Under the pieces are notes generated by a model. It saw only the letters and a program-made list of their open reading frames with translations. It was not told the DNA's origin and made no database searches. A stretch of 64,000 nt of DNA from Effrenium voratum (taxonomy: Eukaryota; Sar; Dinophyceae; Suessiales; Symbiodiniaceae), in the NCBI GenBank assembly GCA_963377175.1, contig CAUJNA010003322.1:10833-74832 (forward strand), in the 5' to 3' direction. Within the stretch, counting starts at the first letter, position 1. The number at the start of each line of letters is the position of its first letter. A program made the position numbers and the translations under genes. Shown piece after piece: positions 45,736 to 53,935 of this stretch.

Positions 45736-46869
45736 CAGTAAATCAGATCAAATGTCCGGATGGCGAATTCTCTCTTCCAATGGTTGAACGGCATTTAATG
45801 CACATGAATGGCGTACTGCCAGGGCTTGAATACGCTCCTGAAACGCCTGATCCAGCTGCGTTAGACGCGCCGCTCTTGGAGGAGGATCTGCCGGCAGAAA
45901 TGCCAGGTCAGGAGGAAATCAGTGATGCTCAGGAACTCGCCGAAAACCTCGGAAAGCTAATCAAAGTTTCTCCCGAAAAGGGACCCGCGTCGGAAGAAAT
46001 GGTCAAAGTCATCGATTTAAAGACCAATTGATGCTTATGGAGCTATGCCTGGAAATTGCACCCAACAATCCGATGGGCGACAGGCATATACGCAGGCGTT
46101 ATACAAGGGAATCAAGACATGGGTGCGCCTCCCAAAATATCGCTGGCCGAAAGGTTGGGCCTCGAAGTTCAGCGATCCGGTGGTGCAACTTGTTCTTGCT
46201 CTCTACGGTCACCCGGATTCGGGGGGCCTGTGGGAGAAGCATTGTGAAGACATTCTTTTATCCCTTGGTTTCCGTCTTATATACCCTGGAGCCTGGCCTT
46301 CAGTTTTCTGGCATCCAAAACTTCGACTCCTGCTCGCAGTGTATGTCGACGACTTCAAGATGTCGGGTCCGGTTCAGAATGTTGCAAAAGGGTGGGAACT
46401 CATTTCTTCCAAAATTGACATGGATCCACCTTCGGCAGTCGGTAGGTACCTCGGATGTGAACACGTTGTCACGGAGAAGGTTCATCTTTCACCGGAACAT
46501 CATCCTTTCGCGCATGTTTTCAATCATGATCTGGAGGACCCATCCGACAAGACTGCAGCTGCAGCTCGCCGAGCTCAGGGTTACTGGGAACACTATCCAG
46601 AACATGGCGTGGTTGTTTGTCAACACGAGCAGCCAAGGCGCAAATTTCGCCGCACGCCGAACGGTGTTGCCAAAGAGATTGGGTTGGGCGGGACGCGGTA
46701 CACAGAGTGCAGTCCATGTTTTGACAAAGATGGTGCTGCTCAACAGTATTGGCATTTCGATGAAGACGAAAGAAAGCCAATCGAGCCAAAGGTTTTTCAT
46801 ATCTCGATGAACTGTTTCAGCATCAACCTTGCATGGACAAGCCTGTCACGCTGGTTACCTACGACATGA
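45736..46869 (+). CDS. reverse transcriptase, N-terminal part missing
   Basis: An acidic linker (APETPDPAALDAPLLEEDLP) is followed, after a shift near 46,015, by SDGRQAYTQALYKGIKTWV, ALYGHPDSGGLWEKH and LLLAVYVDDFKMSG (YVDD at 46,342-46,353). The Asp in SDGRQAY and the DD pair are the catalytic triad. Copia RTs normally have about 100 more residues before this (fingers, with a K-R-LVA-type motif). Those are absent, so the linker joins straight to the palm. The enzyme may be defective, or part may be lost by deletion. Confidence 0.85.
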
Positions 46870-48085
46870 CCGGCTTCCTCAAACAATGCCTTGACAGATA
46901 TGTTGAGCTTGCGGGGGGCAATGTTCAATTCAAGAAGGTATCCACTCCATTTCAGGATGACCGCATTGCAAGACCTACCAAAGATGACACGGAGAAGAAG
47001 GGCATTTTACAACCAATCGCCTCCAAAATTCTCATGAAGGTTCTGTTTGCTGCGCGGATGGCCCGTTTTGATCCGTTGAGAGCGACCCAGGGGCTGGCTT
47101 CTCGCGTCACAAAATGGTCCGTTGATTGTGACCAAGTGCTCTTCCGGTTCATGTGCTATATTCATACCACTGTTGATCGTAAGATGCACGGTTTCGTAGG
47201 TGACCCCTCATCGCGAACTCGACTTTGGTTATTTGCGGACTCAGATCATGCTGGCGAACACGATTCCCGCAGTACATCAGGATGTTTTCTTGCATTGATT
47301 GGTCCTAATACATTCTATCCTTTGACTGCGTTCTCCAAGAAGCAGACTTCCACTGCGATGTCATCCACCGAAGCTGAGGTGATTGCAGCCAATGTTGCAT
47401 TGCGTGCTGTTGGACTTCCGTCTTCCTGCCTCTGGGAGATCATACAGTCGGCGGGGGGTGGTAAAGAAAACCCAACATGCACTCTCACCCCATCAAGAAC
47501 TTCCGATTATTGGGTCAGCGACACAGTCAATGGATACATATTCAGAGTTCACAATAAAAAGAGAACCCAGTTGTTTGTTCCATCGAACGACGAGCCTTGT
47601 CCAGCACAAGATATACGGTTCAACTCTTTGGTGATGGCAGTGTTGACCTGAACGTGTCCCGAATTTGCTCAACCGGTTCAGAATACCAAACCGACTCCGT
47701 ATGGACAGGCAAGACGTACTTCTTCATGCGGGGGGCCGGCGAGGCCAATCTTGAAATCGAGGCCAAAGAGATCAGGGGCAACCTCACGGACTTTGATTAT
47801 GTTGGGAATGAACGTATCGGCAACGAGAATGTAACTCTAATCAACAACGGTTCTTTTGAAGGCGTCTTCCTCGAGGACAACCAGGCTGCTTTCCGCATTC
47901 TCGAAAGTGGTAGGTCCCCGGCTTTTCGTCACACTGACAAGACTCAACGTGTTAATCTTGCTTGGTTGGCGGAACAATTCAGGCGGAAACATTATAAGCT
48001 CACACACGTGTCTACTGAACTTCAGGCTGCAGATATTCTTACGAAGCCTTTCACAAATGCTGAGAAATGGCAAGGAGGGCTCAAG
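46833..48085 (+). CDS. RT connection and RNase H
   Basis: One frame gives MDKPVTLVTYDMTGFLKQ, then the RNase H core LWLFADSDHAGEHDSRSTSG and KKQTSTAMSSTEAEVIAAN, the copia ADxD and SSTEAE motifs. A spacer (DYWVSDTVNGYIFRVH, FVPSNDEPCP) crosses a frameshift at about 47,610 and continues WTGKTYFFM. It then completes RNase H with EDNQAAFRILESG and HVSTELQAADILTKPF, where the last Asp lies. RNase H removes template RNA during cDNA synthesis. The roughly 130-residue insert between the second and last RNase H motifs is much longer than in plant copia. Confidence 0.85.
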
Positions 48086-49264
48086 CTCATGAATATTGCT
48101 AGCAAAATTGATGTCTCAGGCGTGCCGGCTGCTGTGTCGCCACGCCTGGAGAAATCCGAGGCCAGGAACACGGGGGGTTCCCCTAATCGTATTCTGGTCG
48201 AAGTTTGCTGTTCACACGAGTCCAAGCTTGGTGATACTTTACGCCGCCCCGCCGTCGGTTGCCACGTGATTCGGATTACACAGGATGATGATATTCTTTC
48301 TCACGCCGCTCGAAAACGTGTCGTCGATGAGATGAAGCGCATCCGCTCTATTGGCAACAAGGTTTCCATTCCTGTTTTGATGTGGGCAAGCATACCTCGC
48401 ACTGGCGGCACTGCGTGGTCTCATATTAATATGAATCATGACACGGCGAAAGAGAAGGTGAAGCGACATCGATCCATTTACAAAAGAATTTGGTCTGCCT
48501 TCGTTGATCTCGTGAATTCCATGGAGTTTGCCAAACCGTTGATTGCTATTGAATGGCCAAGGAGTTGCACTTATTGGAATGAGATTGCTGTGGACAAGTT
48601 CGTAATTCGAAACAACATGACTGCTGTTAAATTTGACGGTTGTGCTGTTGGTGTCAAAACTAGTGAAGGGGTTCCTATGAAGAAACCGTGGATTAGAAAG
48701 ACCAACATGCATTGCCTCCACAATTACTTTGATGGAAGGGTGTGTTCTTGCACTGTTCAACGTGCTGAAGGTAGGGGACGAAATCTTAAGAACACTGAAT
48801 CCTACACACACATCATGACCGACTTGATTCACAAGGCCTTTGCTTATGCAGTGTCGGTTCAAGAAAAAGTTGCGGGTGCTTTAGTCGCAACCATGGCTGA
48901 ATCAATGCCTGTCAAGAAGGCCTTGAAGACGGTGCGATCTGCATTCAACGCAAGGTTCTACAAAGATGTGCCGCTGGCTCGGGTGGACTATGGCTCGGAC
49001 TACCTCCTGCACGACGGAAAGGTACAGGCCGAGGTCATTCCCGATCAGCTGAGCGTCGCCAACCGAGAGGCTTGGTCAGAAATGTTCCGTGATGCGGCAA
49101 CGCAATCATTCATCGTCAAAGACGTGAACTCCGGCGTCGACCTTGCAAAGATGAGTGAGCGAACCGATGCTCTGGCTCTCGCCAAGAACGCCATGACATC
49201 GTTGACAGGTGCTGCGGGTATTCTCAAAGAGGCTCCAGTTGAGGCATTTGATGTCCTCTTCTGA
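48086..49264 (+). CDS. accessory module with Rossmann/methyltransferase-like motifs
   Basis: In the same frame as the end of RNase H follows a new module. NRILVEVCCSHESKLGDTL looks like a first beta strand and loop, CHVIRITQDDDI like a second strand ending in acidic residues, VLMWASIPRTGGTAW like a motif-IV (S/N)PPxxG position, and IAIEWPRSCTYWN a late strand. This order resembles an SAM-dependent methyltransferase, but no canonical GxGxG is present. From memory, similar ASIPxTGGxxW modules follow RNase H in other dinoflagellate copia elements. Helical sequence follows to a TGA at 49,262. Function unknown. Confidence 0.6.
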   Translation, partial: LMNIASKIDVSGVPAAVSPRLEKSEARNTGGSPNRILVEVCCSHESKLGDTLRRPAVGCHVIRITQDDDILSHAARKRVVDEMKRIRSIGNKVSIPVLMWASIPRTGGTAWSHINMNHDTAKEKVKRHRSIYKRIWSAFVDLVNSMEFAKPLIAIEWPRSCTYWNEIAVDKFVIRNNMTAVKFDGCAVGVKTSEGVPMKKPWIRKTNMHCLHNYFDGRVCSCTVQRAEGRGRNLKNTESYTHIMTDLIHKAFAYAVSVQEKVAGALVATMAESMPVKKALKTVRSAFNARFYKDVPLARVDYGSDYLLHDGKVQAEVIPDQLSVANREAWSEMFRDAATQSFIVKDVNSGVDLAKMSERTDALALAKNAMTSLTGAAGILKEAPVEAFDVLF

Positions 49265-50233
49265 CCGGGGAAACCCGCTGTCAACTATATGTTTTTCGGC
49301 GATTCCTTCAACGCGTTGGTCAAAGATGGATCCAAGACAGATGTTGGCACCACCATTAAGGAGAACAAGAGGACTCTCTTCGGCCACAAGCATGAGGTGT
49401 GGTCTGAGATGACGTGGGGAAAAGGCCTATCTGAGTCGCTTGACGCTGCTGAACGAGCCATGATCAAGCTCGCCGAAAGGCCCGAGCCCAGACCCTATGT
49501 CATTGTCGTTTCGTGGTCCGGAAACGACGTTGTCGGTCGTACTGGTTACATCGACAACCCCGCCGCCCTAGCGGTCTGGGCCACGGATTCAGAGGCAAAG
49601 CGGAAAGCGGCAATGGACATCATCGAAAGGAATGCCAAGGCTGTGATGACAGTTCGTGACCGACTTCGTCACATCGCATTCAGGAGTGATGTCATCCAGG
49701 TCGTCCTAATCGTGCCGAGAGACTTCGAGACCTATGGGCTGAGCGAGTCGTACAAGGTACAGATGGACGGGCATTCCCGGCTTCTTCACCGATCAGCCGG
49801 GAGAACCGTGCTGGATCCGCAGACTCTTATTTCCAACACGTCACGGGCCGACAGGATTCACACGGAAGACAGTGAGCGGAACCGCAAACACTACATTAAT
49901 TATTCTGTAGCGGCCGCCAAGCTCGGTTACTCCATCGGTCAGATCACAAGGTTTGAGACTGCCATGAACTGGTTTCGCCTCGAAAGGGAGTACTTGGAAA
50001 TCGACACTTCAATCCCGATCGTTGGCGCAACACCCCAGGAAACTGGCGGTCCGGCAACTGCAAAGAACCCTGAGGACCCATTCGACAACGGGGTCCGTGA
50101 GAAGGAGCTTAAGGCGGTCAAGCAGATTGCTGCGCAGGAGCCGAAACGTGAAGTTTTCCTGGAGTGCGAGAAGGAGGCGAATCCTTTGTTTCCTCTCGAC
50201 ACCGTGAAAGAAGAGGCGGAATCCTCCACATGA
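49265..50233 (+). CDS. SGNH/GDSL hydrolase-like domain in the retrotransposon
   Basis: Beyond one in-frame TGA the same frame continues. Counting from Met 49,289, all main SGNH blocks appear in order: FFGDSFN (Ser 6, block I), a Gly-containing stretch WGKGLSES (possible block II), VIVVSWSGNDVVG (Asn 79, block III) and ADRIHTEDS (Asp 188 and His 191, block V DxxH). Length and spacing fit a small SGNH esterase/lipase. These enzymes use Ser-His-Asp with Gly/Asn as oxyanion hole to cut esters. Some LINE-type retrotransposons carry such an esterase in ORF1, but I know of none in copia. The substrate cannot be inferred. Its stop codon overlaps the next ATG (ATGA at 50,230). Confidence 0.7.
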   Translation, partial: PGKPAVNYMFFGDSFNALVKDGSKTDVGTTIKENKRTLFGHKHEVWSEMTWGKGLSESLDAAERAMIKLAERPEPRPYVIVVSWSGNDVVGRTGYIDNPAALAVWATDSEAKRKAAMDIIERNAKAVMTVRDRLRHIAFRSDVIQVVLIVPRDFETYGLSESYKVQMDGHSRLLHRSAGRTVLDPQTLISNTSRADRIHTEDSERNRKHYINYSVAAAKLGYSIGQITRFETAMNWFRLEREYLEIDTSIPIVGATPQETGGPATAKNPEDPFDNGVREKELKAVKQIAAQEPKREVFLECEKEANPLFPLDTVKEEAESST

Positions 50234-51411
50234 TGCAGCCGGACATCCATGCTGCAACCGTCAGCGGCCACAATGATGTGATCGATTGGTCTTCTTCGGA
50301 CGAGGAGGGTCAGGTGATCAGCTTCGACTTGCCCCCTGGCTATCAGCCAAAATCAAACCGGCCGAAAGGCCAGGCCGTTGAGGTTGCGGCAGTTGATCCA
50401 AATGACATTGGTGAGGATGGACAGATCAAGCTCATCCTCACCTCCAAGCCAACGAGTCACAACAAGATGACCGCAGCCCTCGGTGCTGCAACCCCGAAGA
50501 TGAAGGCAAAAGCCATGCCGAAGCAGGCTGCTTCGTCCAGTGATCAGGCAAAGGCGTCCGAGGCTGGAAGTAGCAAGACTCAGCCCGGAGAGATCCGTGG
50601 CCCGGAGATTTTCCCCAAGGCGAAGGCGGCCCCCAAGGCTGCTGGAAAGCCCGGGGAGACCCGTGGCCAAACAACGGAGCCGAAGCGAGAGTGGATCAAG
50701 TGCTCGGGAATCAAGATCCCCCAGATCCAGAATTTCGGCCGGAGGACCTTCCTGAGCAAAAAGATCTCGTATCTTGTCCGTGGACATGCCCATGAGAACG
50801 CGACACGGTCCATCCCCGAGATCAACCTCAAGGATAATTCTCTAGCTTATGCGGCCGTTGCGAAATGGATCCAGCGCCGGTACGACTGGAACTGTTCCCG
50901 GTACACCCTGCTGCAGGCCGTGAGCTTGTCCACCAGATTCGAGGTCTACGTGGAGTATGCTCCGGCGCGACAACAGTGGAATGGCCTCAATTTCATGCCA
51001 CTGAGAATCCGAGCATTTCCTGGGCACAGTGACTGGGTCACTGAGGCAAGCGGTTTCGACAATATCCCCGGCGAGCCCATCGCCATGGACGTGAACTACA
51101 CGATCAAGCATGCCAAGAAAGGGGTGCGGCCTGGATTCTGCAAAGATTTCACGGACGCACGCCGAAAGGCGCTGCCCAAGATCGCGTACCACACATGTAG
51201 CACGCAGAACTTCTTTGACATCATCTACATGGGCATCTTCCCTGGTGGAATGGGCGCCTACCTAGCGGTAGTGCCTCCTTGGGACAGGCGCGGCCGAAAG
51301 GAGGGGGGTGCGCGAGCTGATCGGCCCGTCAACATCGCCGTGGATGTCGAGATGTTGATCCAATTGGGCTGTAGGCTTTACGCACCCGGAGACGGGGGGA
51401 AGCCCTGGTGA
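50230..51411 (+). CDS. Tpt1/KptA RNA 2'-phosphotransferase-like domain
   Basis: The first 155 residues are disordered-looking (Lys/Ala/Pro-rich) with two PGE(I/T)RG repeats. A Tpt1/KptA-like domain follows: FLSKKISYLVRGHAHE (family: LSKxLSYxLRH), LSTRFEVY, LRIRAFPGHSDWV (family: IRAxQGHS), IAYHTCSTQNFFDIIYMGIF (family: xxHGTxxxxxxxIxxxGL) and RPVNIAVDVEMLIQLGCRLY (family: GxRxxRPVVLxVDxxxMxxxGxxFY). Tpt1 removes a 2'-phosphate from RNA splice junctions using NAD+, through ADP-ribosylation. The RH pair is changed to RGH, so activity is uncertain. The frame ends at TGA 51,409 just after a run of six G, and coding continues in another frame. Confidence 0.75.
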   Translation: MMQPDIHAATVSGHNDVIDWSSSDEEGQVISFDLPPGYQPKSNRPKGQAVEVAAVDPNDIGEDGQIKLILTSKPTSHNKMTAALGAATPKMKAKAMPKQAASSSDQAKASEAGSSKTQPGEIRGPEIFPKAKAAPKAAGKPGETRGQTTEPKREWIKCSGIKIPQIQNFGRRTFLSKKISYLVRGHAHENATRSIPEINLKDNSLAYAAVAKWIQRRYDWNCSRYTLLQAVSLSTRFEVYVEYAPARQQWNGLNFMPLRIRAFPGHSDWVTEASGFDNIPGEPIAMDVNYTIKHAKKGVRPGFCKDFTDARRKALPKIAYHTCSTQNFFDIIYMGIFPGGMGAYLAVVPPWDRRGRKEGGARADRPVNIAVDVEMLIQLGCRLYAPGDGGKPW

Positions 51412-52016
51412 CAGAGGATTGGATCACGAACAAAGTGATCATCTATGCGTATGATGCTGAATACGCGAGACTCATTTGGTCCAATCGCATGTACGTCAGC
51501 GTGCGGAGGAACTATCAGGACAGCGTCAAAAAGTTTCGTGAGGAGACTCAGAAGGGCGTGAGCGGAACCCCGGTGCTTGAGTCATGTATGGCCAAGACGG
51601 ACCGAGAGTGCAAACTCTACTACAAGCAATGGGCCCCGACTGCTTGCCGTGATATGATGAGGCCTCACCGGATCGGAAACGTGACCAAGGTCAAAAACGT
51701 CTATGATGAAAACCTCCCCAAGGGGGAACAGGTCGCCCTCGAGTTTGAAACTGCTTGGTACGGTCTTTATAGGAACTGGGCTCGTGCGGTACAGCAGCAG
51801 CCCGGGGAGACCCGTGGCCAAAGCGGACTTTGGCAGGACGCGGAGGTCATGCACATCCCTGATGTCGAGTGTCCTCGCTGTAAGATCATGATCCCTGAGG
51901 GCACAATCAATTGCTATCAATGTGACAACCTCATCGAGCGCATGCCCGACATCAAAAAGATCGCAAGGGTCATTCGATTGCAAGAGATGGCCACAGTTTG
52001 GGCGTGCCGCTTTTGA
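51408..52016 (+). CDS. zinc-ribbon segment following the Tpt1-like domain
   Basis: One frame back from the previous segment, the sequence continues DWITNKVIIYAYDAEYARLI, a helical part, a third PGETRG and a four-Cys ribbon CPRCKIMIPEGTINCYQC (C-x2-C-x10-C-x2-C). It is most likely the same polyprotein, reached by an indel or slip in the G run. The zinc ribbon may bind nucleic acid. A further one-base shift at about 51,990 leads to the last segment. Confidence 0.6.
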   Translation: MTEDWITNKVIIYAYDAEYARLIWSNRMYVSVRRNYQDSVKKFREETQKGVSGTPVLESCMAKTDRECKLYYKQWAPTACRDMMRPHRIGNVTKVKNVYDENLPKGEQVALEFETAWYGLYRNWARAVQQQPGETRGQSGLWQDAEVMHIPDVECPRCKIMIPEGTINCYQCDNLIERMPDIKKIARVIRLQEMATVWACRF

Positions 52017-52741
52017 TGGACCAGGTTGAGACCCAGATCTTGACGCAGCGAAAGGATGCAAGGGGCGACAGTAGCGCCAGAGGGGGACTCGGTATCATGA
52101 AGGATATCGCGAAGAAAGCCGTTCTCCGAAACAAGGAATACAACACCTTGTATGAACGCCTGATCAATGACCCCTTCTACGCTTACACGGCCGCGCGGGG
52201 AGACCTGACGCCTTCTGCTCTCGAGTTCATCGAGAAGGTTGCACGCTGTATCATCCCAAGCTTCGAGCGGACAAAGGAGATGATTCAGGGCAGTGTCGCC
52301 GTGCCCAAGTACTCCGCACGGCTAACGCTGGTGCCACCGAGTGAAGACGTCAAAGAGATCGACCCCAAGGATGTGTACGTTGTGCATGGAGGCAGATTCT
52401 TTGAGACCGAGCAATTTGCCGCCTTGTATGGGAGCTTGGACAAGAACGATCGCTACCCGGTGATGGGCTGGAGCCGTGATTTCACATCCATTGGCGATCC
52501 TGAAGCCGTCCTGGTCGAGTTGCTCTGTTTCGTTGAGATCCCCGGCATCCAAATCCCTGGTCGAGCCACTCCTCTCCCTGCAGTTGTTGGGGTGACGCGC
52601 AAGCCCATCCCTCAGCTCCGGGAGAGTGGTGGCCAATGGCAAGATCAGCAATGGAGCCAATCGTACTGGAGAGCCTGGGACTCATGGTGGTCTGATGATC
52701 AGCGCCCGTGGAAGAGCTCCCGCAATTGGGACTGGCGATGA
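51998..52741 (+). CDS. C-terminal segment with Trp-rich tail
   Basis: The frame reads LLMDQVETQILTQRKDARGD, a helical middle (YNTLYERLINDPFYAY, LEFIEKVARCIIPSFER), a possible globular part (DVYVVHGGRFFETEQFAALY) and a tail rich in Trp, Gln and Ser (SYWRAWDSWWSDDQRPW). It ends at TGA 52,739. No family is recognised. Its place suggests it is the last domain of the element's polyprotein. Confidence 0.55.
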   Translation: MGVPLLMDQVETQILTQRKDARGDSSARGGLGIMKDIAKKAVLRNKEYNTLYERLINDPFYAYTAARGDLTPSALEFIEKVARCIIPSFERTKEMIQGSVAVPKYSARLTLVPPSEDVKEIDPKDVYVVHGGRFFETEQFAALYGSLDKNDRYPVMGWSRDFTSIGDPEAVLVELLCFVEIPGIQIPGRATPLPAVVGVTRKPIPQLRESGGQWQDQQWSQSYWRAWDSWWSDDQRPWKSSRNWDWR

Positions 52742-53003
52742 GTGAGCAACCTCCTCGGCTGACATCCAATTACACCTCAAATCCACTATTAATTATACTT
52801 GTCATTTTATGTTGGCCGAGGAGCAATGTACAGGTATGAGTACGCCTCGCGAGAGCGATGGTCAGTAGAGGCGGAAGACCTTAACTGGCTGTTGCTTGTA
52901 CTTGAGTGCTTATATCCTGCAAAATGACCTCATGCCGCTCGGGTTTCTTTGGTTGTTTCATCCCTTTCATTTGTCCTCCTGTTTCACATACGGGCACGGG
53001 GGG
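52742..53003 (+). other. 3' untranslated region and short polypurine end of the element
   Basis: Non-coding stretch between the last stop and the right LTR. It ends in GGGCACGGGGGG, a short G-rich run that could serve as polypurine tract for plus-strand priming. Confidence 0.5.
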
Positions 53004-53168
53004 TGTAGTTTGCAACGTGATGTATTTATCAACCATGATAACTCCAAATGCATGAGTGTCTCACTAGCGCAGCTTCGATACACCGGCTGCGCATGGCTCA
53101 AGAAAAGCGCGCTTTGGGCAGGGTTCATTGGTGACCCTTCCTGGCTGTTTAACCTGTTCTATACAATG
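53004..53168 (+). repeat. 3' LTR (53,004-53,163) and right target duplication CAATG
   Basis: Same 160 bases as the left LTR apart from four C/T differences, with TGTAG and CTATA ends. CAATG at 53,164-53,168 repeats the left flank, which fixes the element ends to the base. Confidence 0.93.
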
Positions 53169-53210
53169 CTTTGGGTTGCCGGTGAAGCGTGTGCATCATG
53201 ACATAGTGAG

Positions 53211-53351
53211 GTGCGTCCGCTGGAACGGATGTTGGGCACGGTGCGGAAAATCGCCTCGACTGTTTTCAAGTTCAGCGCAGAGGCGGACGGCTGAGCTGCC
53301 TCTCCCAGTTGCGCAGATATCTTGTCCATTACATCAGAACCTGGCGACAAG
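53211..53351 (+). CDS. cyclic-nucleotide phosphodiesterase gene, N-terminal exons
   Basis: Exon 53,211-53,289 reads VRPLERMLGTVRKIASTVF, then KFSAEAD plus one base, with a GC donor (GGCTGAG). Exon 53,317-53,351 starts in the matching phase and reads ILSITSEPGDK; its donor looks like GA. The PLExxLxxxRxI...ILS pattern resembles the helical segment ahead of class I phosphodiesterase domains, and the gene continues downstream on the same strand. The first exon starts 43 bp after the retrotransposon target duplication. Confidence 0.55.
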
Positions 53352-53478
53352 ACTTGACGCACCTCACAGCTTGCTATTTTGTAAAAGCATTTGCTGGGTC
53401 GGCCCGAGGTCACCGCAGAGCAGAATGACGAAGAGGCTTGGCAGGTTTTGATTTGCTGGAAGAACTGCGCATGCCAAG

Positions 53479-53935
53479 GTGAAGGACATTGATAGCTCCA
53501 ATGAGATGAAGCTTCTCGAGAAGGCTCACCCAGCTCCCAACCTGGCAACTGGAATCGAGTCCGTTCAGCCGAGTACTGTGTGGCAAGTGTTTGCGCTCGC
53601 CAGCGGAAGGTCGTGCAGAAGCTGGCAATCATCGCCGATCTTCAAACGGCAAGGAATGTGCCAGACAAAACAGAGGACTATGTGCTGTTGGAGAACGAGC
53701 CCTCGATACTTGGTCCGCAGGACATGAGAGATGAGGATCTCGGCATCCTCAGCATGATGCACGGAGCCAACATCACAAAGAGCAAGGCCAGCCTGCCCAT
53801 GGCCCTTTGCCCCTGCGTCCTTCTCGTCCTTCTCGTCCTTCTCGCCCTTCTCGTCCTTCTCGTCCTTCTTGTCCTTCTCGTCCTTCTCGTCCTTCTCGTC
53901 CTTCTCGTCCTTCTCGTCCTTCTCACCGAATGCAA
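53479..53935 (+). CDS. probable phosphodiesterase exon(s) and 9-bp repeat
   Basis: After AAG the frame reads VKDIDSSNEMKLLEKAHP. In a shifted frame from about 53,600 it reads RKVVQKLAIIADLQTARN, then DYVLLENEPSILG and DEDLGILSMMHGANI. A frame change near 53,600 is unexplained (tiny intron or indel). From about 53,815 a CTTCTCGTC 9-mer is repeated about 13 times; it would read Leu-Leu-Val here or Lys-Asp-Glu on the minus strand, so the exon likely ends before it. Confidence 0.45.

Larger units (their letters stand above)
42149..53163 (+). mobile_element. Ty1/copia-type LTR retrotransposon, 11.0 kb, with accessory enzyme domains
   Basis: Two 160-bp direct repeats flank 10.7 kb, all inside a CAATG duplication. 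Domain order on + is gag, protease (DTGA), integrase (H-H-C-C and D-D-E), RT (YVDD) and RNase H, which defines Ty1/copia. Unusually, a further 4.5 kb after RNase H encodes a Rossmann-like module, an SGNH hydrolase-like domain, a Tpt1/KptA-like domain, a zinc ribbon and a Trp-rich tail. The LTRs differ at 4 of 160 positions. Reading frame changes occur near 43.1, 43.6, 43.9, 45.36, 45.70, 46.01, 46.79, 47.61, 51.40 and 51.99 kb, with in-frame TGA at 44,598 and 49,262. This copy is probably inactive, though some breaks could be assembly indels. Confidence 0.93.

Noticed and set aside
42149..53163. Retroviral envelope gene after RNase H
   Set aside because: The extra frames lack a signal peptide, membrane helix or glycoprotein features and instead match enzyme motifs.
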